NCBI RefSeq assembly: GCF_005885605.1
Contig: NZ_SZVP01000007.1
Coordinates: forward strand, 89,389 to 153,388
DNA from: Colwellia ponticola
GTDB taxonomy: Bacteria; Pseudomonadota; Gammaproteobacteria; Enterobacterales; Alteromonadaceae
Direction: 5' to 3'
Length of the DNA: 64,000 nt
The position numbers were made by a program, and so were the translations under genes. Shown here one piece after another: positions 40,901 to 55,900 of the stretch (within the stretch, counting starts at the first letter, position 1; the number at the start of each line of letters is the position of its first letter). The notes under the pieces are model-generated. The model was not told the origin of the DNA and did no database searches. It saw only the letters and a list, made by a program, of their open reading frames with translations.

Positions 40901-43900
40901 AACCATCAGGACAACAGCGTAAACCGCAAGGTAAATCTACGCCTAAAAAAGTCGATAACGCTGCCATGGGCAACGCCTTTGCTGATGCGTTTGCTAAACT
41001 AAAAAAGTAAAAAATGATTTTAGTTTATTATAGGAAAAACTATTGACTAACGTAATAAGAATGATTATCATTTAGTTATTATTTAGGCAGTGAACGCTCT
41101 CTCACTAAATAAGTAATAACAAAGCATGGAACTTAGTGGTTATGCTTCAGGACACATAATCACTAAGTACCGCTTTGAGCTTGAATGGGTTCTTCCTACT
41201 TTTAACTTTTTGATGGTTTAACCAGTAATACTTTCTTGATGATAAGTGTTACTGGTTTTTTTATCGACCAAAGCCATACTAAAGTCTTAAAGCTAAAACT
41301 TAAATCTAGCGACCACTGCAGACATATCATTACTACTGGTTTTTAATGCTTGGCTGGTATGTGCCAGCTGCTCTGTTGTCGCTAACGACTCATCAGTCAT
41401 CCCCGCTAAATCATTAATACGTAAGTTTACTTCATCAGCCGCTTGGCTTTGTTGGTTTGTTGCGCGCGCTATTTGGGTATTCATATCTGAAATAACTTCC
41501 ATTAAACGGTTTATTTCAGAGAGTGAATCGTCGGCTTTGGCGGTTTGCTCTACCGTTTTAATAGAAATATCTTGGCTAATTTGTACCGCTGAAACGGCTT
41601 CTTGTGCACCCTGTTGCAGTTTTTGGATCATTTTTTGAATTTCATTGGTACTTTGCTCTGTACGGTTAGCTAAGGTGCGCACTTCATCGGCAACCACAGC
41701 AAAACCTCGACCTTGTTCACCAGCACGCGCAGCTTCAATCGCGGCATTAAGCGCTAGTAAGTTAGTTTGCTCGGCAATGCTTCTAATCACATCAAGTACG
41801 GAGCCAATATTATCACTTTCAGAGGCAAGGCTAGCAATAACGTTACTAACGTCGTCAATATTCGTTGATAGCGACTGCATTTGATTAATGGTGCTAGAAA
41901 TAATTTCTTTACCCTCTGAGGTGTTGTTTCTAGCATCATTAGCGGCTTGCTCTGCGGAGTTAGCATTATCACTGACTTCTTTTATTTGTGAGGTCATTTC
42001 CTCCATAGCTGCAGCAACTTGTACGGTAATATCATTTTGACTTTGTATTAACGCTTGTACACTTTCACTAGCACCAGCAAGCGCCTCTGACTGTGATAAA
42101 ACCTTGGCAGTATTATCACTAACATCTTGCAGTGATTGCTGCATTTTGCCTGTGAACTCATTAAAGTAACTAGACAGACGTGATATTTCATCTTGGCCTG
42201 TAGCATCCAGCTTACGGGTTAAATCACCTTCTCCTTGTGCTATGTCTTTCATTAAGTGTGAGGCGGCATAGGTAGGGCTGATAATACTTTTACCAATAAT
42301 GTAACTTAAAATAATGACAATTAAGGCAATGATAATACTAGTAATAATCAGAGTATTACGCTGCTCGACAAAAGTAGCGTCGATATCATCTAAATAAGTG
42401 CCTGAGCCAATAATCCATTGCCAAGCGGTAAAGCCTTTGACAAAAGAAATTTTATCAACAGGGTAATCAAAGCCCGGCTTGTCCCATTTATAAGGGACAA
42501 ACCCTTGACCACTGGCGTTAACAACATTAAGCATTTCTATAAACAATAATTTACCGTCAGGATCTTTTATATCGCCAAGACTTTTGCCGTTAAGCGATGG
42601 CGTTATAGGGTGCATAATCATGGTAGGAGTAAAATCATTCACCCAAAAATAATTGTTAGTGTCATAACGCAAGCTGTTAATAACCCCTAGTGCTTGCTTT
42701 TGAGCTTGTTGTTCAGACAAAGTGCCTTGCTGCTGCAGCGCATAGAAGTGCTCAATAACAGTATAAACATTTTCTACTAAGTTTTTGTTTGCCTGCTCTT
42801 TTTGATTTAAAAGAGATTTGTACCCTTGAGACAAGCTGAAACTGTCTAATGCGATTAAGCCCATGAGTATTAAGGAAACTAGCATAGCTAGCCGGTGTTG
42901 AATGGTAAATTTTCGTAAAAATTTGATAACGTACTCCTTAATCGTTATTAATAACATCGTTGTTTATTGGGAAGGGTAGTAAATTACTGCAGACTATTCT
43001 TTGATCTGTATAAAAAAAGGGAAGCAATAGCTTCCCTATAAAATAACCACTTTTAAAGCTAATGACGTTAAGTGTTAGTTACACTATAAAACGTATTTGG
43101 CCGAAAATTGTAAGTAGTTAGAATCTTTATTAACTTCATTCATTTCGAAGTTACCGATTTCAACACCAAAAGAAAGTTGTTTGGTGTAGTTTCTAAATAA
43201 GTTAACCGCGACATGGTTACGCTTAGTATCGGCTAAGTCAGCATCTGTGCTGCCATAAAATACCGTTGAACGAGTGTCTTCATCCCAAAAGTGGCGGTAA
43301 GCGACCATGTAAGAGGTGGTTTTTTCCGCTTTTTGTCCTACTAAATCTCGTGCTGCAACAACACCTACGTAACGACCTGTGTTACCGGCATGTACTTGAA
43401 AGCGTAAATCATCTTTGCCAAAGGTATTAATACGACCGGCAACACCAAAACCAAAGGCTGATTCAGTTTTAGAATCTATGCCTACTACAGCATTTACAGC
43501 AGGGGTAATGACTACAGGTAGGCCAGTTGAAGAGTCTATAACAGTAACTGCTGGTTTAGCGGTAACCGCTGCAACAGTGGCTGTATTTAACTGACGCGCT
43601 AAACCTGATACTGACACGTTACCCCAGTCACCGGTGAAGGTGTATTTGGCAATAAAATCAGGAATAGAATCTTGGCTGCTATCACCTTTGTCAGAATGTG
43701 GATTTTCTAAAGAAAGCTGTAAACCACCATTAGTATAGCGAACCTGTCCTTGTCTAATAAACGCAGAAGCATTTAACGGGCCACCAAAGTCAGCCGCTTC
43801 AGCAAGTGCACTCGTGTTCATAAAGGTGGTCCAGGTTTGACCGACTAAAATATTTTTATATTGGATAAACGCGTGACGTAATCTAGGGTGTGATGAATTA

Positions 43901-46900
43901 GAAACAATTTGATTGCCACCACCACCCAGAAAATCTAGCTCAATAAAACCGGTAACATCGCCATGCACGTATTTAGTGTTAAAACGTGTTTCATTGACTG
44001 AAAATTTGGTTGTAGATATATCATTAACGACAGATGCACCACCAATCCAGTAGTCATCATTGGTTATGGGTGAACTAACATCACCATCGATGGTACGTAC
44101 GTCGGCTTTAATGTAACCGCCAAACGTGATGCTGTCGCCGTCATCTAATTTAATAGTGTAACCTGCATTAGCTGCGCCAGTAAGGGCGAGTAAGCTAGTG
44201 GCTAGCACTAATTTTTTAACTGTAAATAATGAATGATTAAACATGATATTCCCCATTTTGTTTCTTTTAAGTTATTTTTAAGGTTATTTCTTTAAGCAAA
44301 TTACAAAGTAAGTTTTATGAGGTCTTAAGCGCCTCTTATGATGCTATTTGTTATTAGCTTACGTTGTTTGTTTTCTGTTGTTATTATTTTTTACTATGGG
44401 GTAATAATTTAGTGTGTAAAGTGAACAAAAGGAATTAGACCTAAGTCTACAATATGACAATTTTAATTATTTAGTCGTATTATTGGCGTTAAAGCCGATT
44501 CTAAAGCCGCCCCAGTGCTTACCTTGAATAAATATAGGGGCTGATACATCATGCATAATTTCGCCAGTATCACGTTTATAAGTTTGTAATAAAAACTTAT
44601 CAGTATGTTTACCGCAACGTATACCTGTTGGATCGTCAAATATACGCTTAGTACGATTGTTAGCTATATCGGTAGCGGTATTACCCGTTAACGGCTTAGA
44701 AAAACAAGTATTATGGGTGGGAAAATAACCATTGATGTCTACTGCGCCAGCGTAAATAATCTCAGAAAACTCTTGTAACAATGGTTCTTGAATTTGTGGT
44801 AGGTGCTGATCAGTAAAGTTATCAAACGTGGTAGTGTATTTTTTTGGCTCAGTGTTACCTAGTTGTTGGTAGTCAAAGTTAAATAGTTTTTGCTCAGTAA
44901 TTAGCAGTTTTTCGATACTTTGCTCAAAAAGTTGACTAACCTGATTGGCAGCGAGTTGAGCTTGTTGGCAAATATTGGCAATTAACGAGTTACTTTCAAA
45001 CGAAGAAATATGGACAAAAATAGCTTCAGTACTATTTGATAATGTTTGTGCTTGTAAAGACGCAGCTTGGGTTTCACTGCCTTTACTTAATAAAAAGTCA
45101 TGTAAACGCACAATAGACGAGGATATTTCTTCTGCGGCAAAATCTTGTTCTTTTAAGGCATGGCTGATCTGATCACTAGCAGCTGATGAGTCAGTCATTA
45201 GTTGATCAATTTCGGCAAAGCCGTGCGACAACTCAGTCATTGTATTGACCACGCTATTGGTTTGCTCAACTATTTGGCTCATTACTGCGGTTGTTTCTTT
45301 GGTTTCGCTACTAATTTTTTTAAGCATGTCATCTATTTGCGCGGTAGCATCAACGGTTTTACCCGCTAGTGCGCGTACTTCATCAGCAACAACCGCAAAA
45401 CCACGTCCTTGCTCACCAGCGCGCGCAGCTTCAATAGCGGCATTCAGTGCCAGTAAGTTAGTTTGTGATGAAATATTACCAATAACATCGGTAATACTTT
45501 GAATTTCATGGGCTTTTTCTTGAAGAGATTGTATTTTATTAGCAGCATTGTTTACTGAGTTGCTTAATTCATTAACAATGTTGATATTACTGTTTAACTG
45601 AGTTGAGCCGTCAGCGCTGGCTGTCATGGCTTGGTTGGCTTGTTCAGAGGCAAGTAACGCATTATCGTTAATTTGTTTGCTGTTAGTTGACATTTCTTCT
45701 GCAGCAGTCGCTAGGCGATCGACATCATCACTCGATTTATTAATAGCGTTACTCAACTGCGTTAGGAAAAAACTAATTTCGGCGGAGTTAATCGCTAATT
45801 CACTGGCTTTGCTATTAATTTTTCCACCGATACTTGCTAGCTCAGTATTAGTGTGTGTGTATTCATTGCTCTGGTTCGTCGCTTGTTGGTTTTGCCTAAT
45901 GACGTCTTTGGAATAAAACACTAGCGCAATGTTACTGATGATAAAAGTACACAATGCAGTAAGCAGTGTTGACGCAAGATAGGTATAACTTAAGTACACT
46001 AATAAGGTCATTAAAATAGACAGTAACACGGTGGTAGGTAACAGTTTCTTATTCATATTATGCTCACTAATAGCGGCGCATTGATAACGCCCAAGTTCAA
46101 TGGATATCGTACAAATTAACGTTTAACCAACCCTGTTGATGTGCGCTGAGTGGGAAATAACTTAATAGGTTTGTTATCAATAACGTAAAAGCTCAAGTAT
46201 GGGCATTATACTTTAGTAGTGAATTGCTTCTCGTGAGTTAGTTATTAGGTGATGAAGAGAGTAATAAAAAAGCCTAGCGTAAGCAGTTATATAGTGCTTA
46301 TTCTAGGCTTTTTTGTGGTCACTGTTGACGATTGTACTTATGAATTATTTCAGCTAATTAAAAGGCAAATTGCACGGCAAGACGATAGTTTCTATCATCA
46401 CCTACAGTAACATTAGATTGACCACCACCAGCGAGATAATCGGTATCAAATAAGTTTTGTACGTTAAAACGTAAGTTAACGTCGGTATTATATAAATTAA
46501 GCTTGTAAGTAGCGCCAACATCAACACGGGTATAAGCGTCTTTTACTATGGTGTTTTCTTTATCAGCAAAACGTTCACCTTCAAAAAAAGCACCCGCATT
46601 GAACGCAATACTTTCAGTTATTTCATAACGAGACCATACTGAGGCTGACCATTCTGGTGCATCAACTGGGGTTTTACCAGCGTACTCTTCATCATTTTTA
46701 TAAGTAGCATCTAAGTTCATTATTGAAGTCATCACAAAGAGTTTATCGGTCACGGCACCTTGAGCGGCTATTTCAAAACCTTTATGTTGTTGCTCACCAA
46801 CTTGTGTGGTTATTTGGGTAATGTTTGCATCAGTACTACTGGTGTAATCTTCAGTCACTAAGACGTTAGATTTAGTAATATCAAATATCGCTGTGGTCAG

Positions 46901-49900
46901 TAGTAAACGATCATCTAATAATTGCCACTTTGCACCTAACTCGTATTGAGTTGAGGTCATAGCATCTATTTCCATGCCAAAATTGGCATCATCTTCATCG
47001 TTAATTGTTTCACTGCTTTGTGGCTCAAAGCCTTCACTATAGCTAGCATAAAAAGTAGTACTATCATTAGGGTGATACAATACCCCTGCTTTAGGTAGCA
47101 GTGATTCGTTATCAGCACCTTCTTTACTTTGTTTATCATAACGACCACCAATCATTACTTGCCACTGTTGGTTAAGGGTGATTAAGTCTTGAATATAAAT
47201 ACCGTAATAATCGTATTCAGTAGTAGATAAACTATCGTCTGTTGTATAGCTAATGTTTGGACGAATTGGCTCAGCTTGGCCTGCAGCATAGTCAACAGAG
47301 GCGGCATTTACTTTTAGTTGACCGTAATAATAATCTAATGAGTTAGCGCCAATAAGTAAGTTATGCGCTACACCAGCAAGTGTAAAGTCACCAGTAAAGT
47401 CAATAAATGCGGTGGTAAATTGCCAATCATCAAAGCGATCATAAGGTTTTGAAGTATACGAGTCACCTTCAACAAAACTATTCGGTTTTTTAGCTGAAGA
47501 TTCAAAACGTTGGCGTTCGAATGTCTGTTCGTTATAACCTAACTTAACTTGCCATGCGTCATTTAAAGCATAATTGATATCAACACCGTAGTTTTCTACG
47601 GTAATATCAGTAAAAGCCCATGACATATCGCGAATCGTTTTATCATCACCAATAATGTTACCGTTGTCATCAAGCCAAGCACCCGTGTCTAAACCGGCTT
47701 TATCATTGGTCCTATCATAGTGAGCGCTAACGAGTAAATCGTCAGTAATATCGTAAGCCACCACTAATGCGCCAAGAAAACGTTCGCGCTCGCGCTGTTC
47801 ACCATTTTGATATTCACGTTGATAGGTAACGTCTTGTTTAACTAGATTAGCACGATAGCGTAAAGATTCATCCTCTGTAATAGCGCCACCAGCATCTAAG
47901 GTAAAGCGAGTAGAGCCTTCTTGATCAAAATCGACACCTAGGTTAAAAATGCTGTTAGCGGTTGGCTTTTTAGTGACCATGTTAACTAAACCACCAGGGC
48001 CAGACTGACCGTATAAAATACTAGAAGGTCCCTTGATTACTTCAATGCTTTCTAATGTTTCAATAGGTTGTTGGTAATGTGACCAATGTTGATGGCCATC
48101 GCGTAGATAACCAGTTGCTGAGCTTAATTCAAAGCCACGTAAGTTAAATACTTCACGGTTACGTTGTTTTGAACCTGGCGTTAAGCTGGCGTCATTACCG
48201 AGCACCTCACCAAGCGTAGTAGCGAGTTGCTCATTAATTACCGTGTTGGGAATGACCGTGACCGATTGTGCGGTTTCTAATAATGAAAGATCACCACGCA
48301 TAGCGCCATTAGCATTATCAACCTTATAGCCATTGAAATAAGTGCCTTTAACTTCAATAACTTCTAAGGCTTTATTTTTTGGTGAAAGATCATTGGCATT
48401 AGCAAAAACTGTTGTTGACGAAAGTACCGCGCTAACGGCTAAAAAAAGTGGAGAAAATTTCATAAATAACTCAGACCTTAATGAATAAAAGAGTAAGAAA
48501 ACGCTACAAAAAATTAATGACTGAATTCTAATGATAACTATTATCATTAGCAATACTTTTATTTGCTTTTCTTTACATTTTTTTACTGTGCTGACGTTAT
48601 TTATCAAAAAATGACTGCTGATAATGCTTTTCACTTTTTAGGGTAATAAAAAAAGGTCAGCTAAGCTGACCTTTTAGTAAATGTACATAGCTAAGCTTAA
48701 CAACTTACTCCTCGTTAGCTACTTTGTGCGTTGTTAAGTTAGCCGCATGAGGTAAATCATGTGCTGGCATTGGCTTGTTATCATGTTTTAGGTAGTTATC
48801 CATCCAACGCATTAAACGTAAGCTGTAATCATACTTTGCTGCAGCGCGCTTATTACCATGACCTTCACCCGGATAATAAACTAAACGCACTGTTTTGCCA
48901 TGGACTTTCATATAACGATACATTTCCATTGACTGTGCAGGGTGAACGCGTGGGTCGGCTTTACCGTGCATAATTAATAATGGTGTTTGGGATTGCTCAA
49001 CCCAATAAATTGGGCTGCGCTCTAAGTACCATTGCCATTTATCCCAAGGGTATGAGCGAGCATGTACTAAGTTCATTTCGTTAGAAATATCGGTCGTACC
49101 AAATTTTGATAATTGGTTAGAAATTCCGACAAACATCACACTGGCAGCAAAGTGCTTAGTGAGTTTTGTTGCGCCCCATGCTGAGGCATAACCACCGTAT
49201 GAGCCACCAGTAATACCGACTTTTTTCTCATTCACTAAACCAATATTAACTAAATGATTTTTTAGATCGACCAAGTCATCAAATTCTTTACCGGCATAAT
49301 CATTTTGCCCCAATTTAGAGTAGTCTACGCCTTTACCTGTGCTGCCACGGTAGTTAGGATAAAATACCGTATAACCTTGTGCGGCGGCTAATTGACCAGG
49401 GCGAGAGTATGCGGTTAACCAACCATCTTTATCATGACTTTCAGGACCGCCGTGTACTGACATGATTAACGGGTAGCGTTGGCCTTTTTTATAGTCAAGT
49501 GGGTAAACTAACACGCCGCCAATTTCTATACCGTCACGCGCTTTAATGGTCAAACTTTCTTGCTTGGCAAAGGCGACATCATTTAACCAAGTATTTGAGT
49601 CAGTTAAGCGGGTTTGTTTTTTACCACGCACCATGATGACTTCGTTAGGGTGCACAGCGGTGTTTGCCTTAACAATGATGGTTTTATCTGAGGTAGAAAT
49701 GCTTAAGTTACTGGCGATAAATTTGCCACCCTCAACAACCGTTTGATATTCGTTATTACCGGGCTTAATCTTGGCGACTATAGATTGTGTATCAATATTA
49801 GCGATAAAGAATAATTCATTGTGTTTGTTAGACCATTCAAAATCACTGACATGACCAGCAAAATTAGGTAACCAATTCGACACTTTGCCAGTACTTACTT

Positions 49901-52900
49901 CAGCAATAAATAGACGACCAGTGGCAGGATCGTGTTTGTCTTGAGCCCCATGTAAAGCAACGTATTTACCATCGTATGAAAACTCAGCCGCGCCTAATTT
50001 ACCTTCAGTAGCAAATGAGGTTTTAACGGTTTTGTTAGCAATATCGACAATGTGCCATTGTGACTTCATGTACTTGTCGTCAATTAATGCCGTTGGTTGT
50101 GTTTTTACTAATAAGTCTTTACCTGTAGGTGAAAAATGTACATCAGCAACATAACCTTTGATATTCCACGCTTGGGGCGTAATGGCTTTATCTGATGTCG
50201 TAAGATCAGTTATGTATAAAAATTGATTACTTAGTTCTTCTTCGAAAACTTCGGCTTTAAAGCCTAATCCAGTGAGTTTTTTAACGGTTTTGTCTTTGGC
50301 TTTTTTGGCTAAAAGGGCGATCTTTTGGTTATCAGCACTGAGTGCGTAGTCACTAATACTAGTATCTTTTAACGCTACGGCTTTTTGAGCTTGACCGCCA
50401 TTTACCGCAATTTGATAAAGGTTAGTGAATTTATCATCACTCATTTTCGCCAGAAAATAAATCACGGTGCCGTCAGCAGACCATTGGATATTTCTAACAT
50501 TTACTTTACCGGTGATATAAGGACGCTCTACGCCTTTATCATTAACGAGATAAAGTTCCGTCCAATTTTCGCCGTCTTTTTCAACATAAATTTCACGGGG
50601 CACTGAGCGTGTGTAAGCAATGTACTCACCGCTTGGGCTAACTTGTGCTTGGCTTACTGATTGAAGTGTAGCAAGATTTTCAGCGGTGATGACCTTACTG
50701 TGCGGCTCGGCACTTACGACAGAACAAGTCAGTAAACCTAAGCTAAGCGCTAAGGCTTTTTTTAATGTGTTTATTTTTAGTTTCATTTTTAGTCCTAGAA
50801 GTCTATTCGAAAAAATAATGTTTAATTGTCATGTCAACTAAGGTTGATTTTATGTTCTTTACAGACGTTAAATCAATGAAAAGTCGGCTAAATGCGACGA
50901 AAAGACGCAAAATAGAGATTAAATAGATGTTGATTCATCTATTTGCTCTGTTATGAGGTTTGAGTGTTGAAATGCGACTTGCTATTCAGCGCTTGGGTAA
51001 AGGTTTTATTACTAGCGGTACAAAGTAAAAGCCTGTACTTTTATCACATAGAGATAAAAGTACAGGCTTTATAATGGTTCGTTAAGTAGCGTTATTTGAA
51101 TCTAGCTTGTAAGTAATCAAATACAGCTCGTATACCAAAAGCTTCACCACCTAATGGGCGACCTGATAGCTGACGAATATTAAAGGCCATCACATCAAAA
51201 TGTACCCAATCTGTTTTTTCAACAAAACGTTGTAAATATAATGCTGCAGTAATTGCACCACCAAAAGGTTGAGAAGGGCAGTTAGTCATATCGGCAATAG
51301 TACTGTCGAACAAGTTATCATAAGGCTTGTGCAATGGCATGCGCCAAACAGGATCGCTATTGCGCAGACCTGCGGTGGTAATATCAGTAGCTACTTGATC
51401 ATTGTTTGAGAAAAAACCTGGTAACTCAGTACCTAGCGCAACACGCATCGCGCCTGTTAATGTGGCGTAATCAATAATTAATGCTGGTTCGTCATTTTCT
51501 GCTTCGCATAACGCGTCACATAAGACTAAACGACCTTCAGCGTCAGTATTATGAATTTCAACCGTTAGCCCTTTACGAGTAGTAACCACATCGCCTGGGC
51601 GCAAGGCATTGCTTGAAACAGCATTTTCTACCGCTGGAATTAATACCCGTAAATTAATGGGTAGGTTATGCGCCATAATTAATTGTGCTAACCCTAAAAC
51701 ATGGGCAGCGCCGCCCATATCTTTTTTCATATTTCGCATACCTGCAGCGGGTTTCATATCTAAACCGCCACTATCAAAACAGACGCCTTTACCCACTAAA
51801 GTCACTTGCGGGTTATTGCTATTACCCCAAGTTAAATCAACTAAGCGAGGTTTGTGGACACTGGCGCGACCAACGGCATGAATCGTTGGGTAGTTATGCA
51901 CAAGTAGTTCATCGCCAATAATTTGCTTAACGTTGCCGTTAAATTGCTCAGCTAGCGCCATTGCAGCTTTAGCAATATCTACGGGCATCATATCGGCGGC
52001 AGGTGTATTGATTAAATCACGGGTTAACGCGGTTGCTTGGGCGAACTTGATGGCACTTTCAACCATGTCAGCATTATTAATTGCTAACCTTGCCAGAGGT
52101 TTATCATTTTTATTGGTGATATATCTATCGTAGGTATAAGCACCGACTAACCAACCAAAGCTAATCGCTTCAATATGTTCATCATCTGCTTGTAATAAAT
52201 ATTGCCCTTGAGGTAATTTTTTAATTAAATCGCCACAAGCAAAAAAATCGTGAGCGTCAGCCACGACAAATAATGCTTTGCTGAGTTCACCTTGGTTATT
52301 GGGAATAAGCGCGAGCCCTTGACCTGAAAACTGGGTATTTTCAAGCCAAGTTTGGCTTGGTTTGTCTTGGTTTTCAAGCCAGCCCTGATAGGTCGTTTTT
52401 TCAATAATAATTAATGGTGTACCGCTATTTTCGGCAGTTAATAACTTATTCATGAGCATCCTTTTTTGTGACAAATTTTATCGCATGCCATGATTGTATC
52501 CTAAGCACAGTAAAGCGAAAGAGGAAGCGCTTAAAAGAATGTTTTATTTGATCGCTATAGATAGCAATATGTAAAGAAAGCGCTGCTAAAGGTATCTACA
52601 AGACTCATTTTATTAAAGGGCTATTACAATAAAACGTCTTTGAGTGTGGTTTTGCCGTCTCTATTTTTTTTACTCATTTGCGCCATAAACAGCTCGGCGG
52701 TGGCAATAGCATCGTTGAGTGCGTTATGAGCATTATGTTCGGGCAACTGAAGTTTGTGCCGTAAATTGGTCAGTCGTAATTCAGAAGGATCATAAGATAC
52801 ATCGCGTTTATCTAAGCGACGTTTAGCTAACACTAAGGTATCTATCATGGGGAAAACAGGCGCCATGCCATATAACTCATAACAAGCTTGCGTTAAAAAT

Positions 52901-55900
52901 TGCTTTTCAATACGGGCAAAATGTACCAACATTACTTTACCCGCTAAAGCGGTTAAGAGTGCTTCAACGACTATTCTTAGGGCTTTACCGCGATCTTTTT
53001 GACTGTCGGTAATATGATGGATAATGACATTACTTTCTTCGAGTTGCGCTTGGGTGTTAATGATTTGATGGTAACAGTCGCTGAGTGACATTTGCTGTCT
53101 TTTAAAGGGAATAAAGCCAACACTCAGTAACTTATCTTTTTTGGCATCAAGACCGGTGGTTTCAAAGTCAACTGATAATATATCTACCTTCTCAATGGAG
53201 GTATGTATATCAGGAAAAGGTACCGATAAAAAATCGCGTAATGCGCCTTCAGGGGCTGTTTTTAATAATCTTTTACGCTGAGCCTCATAACCCATAAGCC
53301 AGTTTAATAAAGGTGAATGCGTTATTGTCGAGCTAGTCATTAGTAGTTCGACTGCCGAGCGTCTTGTAGACTTTTAATGACTTTAAACGCATCTTTAAGG
53401 TGTTCTCGTTCTAACTTAGAAATTTCTTTTGGTGATAAAAAGTTATCAGCGCTTTCTCCGCGCATAAGCTGCTTGGCTTGGTGTTCTACTCTCAATATTC
53501 CTAAAAAGGCGTAAGCATCAATTAAGTTTTCTGCCGAAGATTTAGTTAACGAAGGCGTGCCAGCGGCTTGTTGAATTCGCTCTATGGTGTTGACTGCGCT
53601 AATACCTTCAGCCAAGGCATAAATTCTAGCTAAATCAACGACGGGGGCGATGCCATTACGTTTTAAATCTAATGTTGCTCTGTGTTTACCATTTTGTTTT
53701 AAAACAAAATCACGGAAAAAGCCCAATGGCGGACGAAGTCCTAAGGCATTTTTAGATAAATGAGCGATAAATAATGTACTTTTTTTGGTTTTCTTTAATA
53801 GTTCTTTTTTTACCTCTCTCAATAAAGAGACATCACCGTAAATGGTTTCTAAATCAAAAAAAACGCTGCTGTTTAATAACGCTTGTGGGCTTGGTGTATC
53901 GACCCATTTGCTAAAGTAGCTATGCCATACTTTTTGCGGTTGTCGCCACTTAACATTGGTGGCCATAATTTCACCAGGGCAATAGATAAAGCCACAACTG
54001 GCTAAGCCATCACAAACAAAGTGAGCGAGTTTTTCAAACCATACATCATCACCAGTTTTCATGGTATCGCAAATAATAAGAGCATTATCTTGATCTGAGT
54101 GCGCTAGTTGCTCTTGTCTTGCTTGTGAGCCAGCCGCGAGCCAAGCATAAGGGACAGGAGCAGGCCCATATTTAAACTCAGCCATTTCAATAAGACGTTT
54201 AGTAAAAGCCATGGTAATAGCACTGATACTTTTACCAACATGGTCAGAACTACTGCCTAATTTTGCTAAACGTATTTGTAGCTTAGGTAGCAACATACTG
54301 ATTTCAGTTAACTCTTTTACCGAATTAGCCTTATGAATAACACTAGATAAGTTAATGGCATTGTGACCTTCATTATTAATGAGATCGGTTACGGTAACCA
54401 TACCGACAAGGTTGCCATATTTGGTGACCGGAAGGTGGTGAATATGCTTAGCGGTCATTATCATTAACGCATCGTAGGCATTATTTTTAATATCGATGGT
54501 ACACATGTCTTGCGTCATGATATTGCTAATAGAAGCACTGGTAGCTAAGCCAGTAGCAACGCAGCGACGACGAATATCTTTATCAGTGATAATACCAACA
54601 GGACTATCTTGCTCAATCACCACTAAACAAGAGTAGCCTTGTTCATTCATTTGCATTGCCGCTTGCTGAATTGTTTTGTTGACGTCAATAGAGGCAACCG
54701 GACTTTGATAAAAGTTACCAACAGAGGTATTCATTAACGTTGACGATAAAATAGCGTCTTCATTAACTTTAGTCATTTTACTTTTTAAACGTTGTGCGGA
54801 ATTTTGGCTAAAATAGTCACTGATGCTGGGAAAACGCTCACCTAACTCTTGTAATACCGAGGCTTCAACACTGTAAATTAAGCAATCTTCATCGGTATGA
54901 ACATTGAGACGCTTTTCGTCACTATTATTATGATTACTATGGTAAAAAGCGTCACATAAGTCACCCTCACCCAGTCGACTAACCAGTTCACCCTCTGCTG
55001 AAAGGCAGCTCATCGCGCCTTTTCTAAGTATGTATAACCTAGCTTCCGTCATTCCTTTTGGCGGCAGTTGCTCACCTTTTCTTAGGTAATTTATTGTTAA
55101 TTCACGAACAAGCTGGGCGAGCAAATGTTTAGGTAAACTATCAAAAGGTGGGATGCTGCAAATAAAGGTGCTAATTTCTGAAAGTTCAGTGTCCATGCTT
55201 ATTGCCTCAGACTATAGGTGTTCATTATCGAAGGTTCATACCAATGTGTATAAAGACGTTTCTAAAGGCTCGCTAAGCGATTATTTTCTTATACGGATTG
55301 GTATTTAGTCATGTTAATTTAAAGTTTTGTTTTACTTTAAACAAGGTTTATCAGTCAAACCTAGACTAAAGTTTAAGGTGTCAGTGATACTATTGATGTA
55401 GTTGTTAATTAAGGCATTAGCGCATGCTAGACTAAAGGCTAATACCCCCTCAAAACAAAGCTTGCTAGATTAATCAACAGTAAAAGTTGAATATGGATTT
55501 TTGCCACTGCGGTCTTACTTACTTGATATGTTTTGACAGAAATCTATATCCATACTCTTACTCAACATAATGCACAGAATATAAAAGTTATTACTAACTC
55601 TTTTTATTTTAAGAAAGGCGTAATAAAGCGAAATAAAATAATAAATCGCTAAAAATCGCTATGTCGCTAGGAGGTTATTGTGGAAAATAAAGAAAAATAT
55701 TGGCAAGAAAACTTGCGCTTGATCTTTATCTGTCTTGCAATCTGGTTTTTTGTTTCATTTGGTTTGGGTTTGCTGTTGGTAGAACCACTTAATGAATTTC
55801 GTCTAGGTGGGTACAAACTTGGTTTTTGGTTTGCACAGCAAGGTTCAATTTATGCGTTTTTAGGTTTGATTTTTTGGTATGGCGCCAAAATGAATAAGCT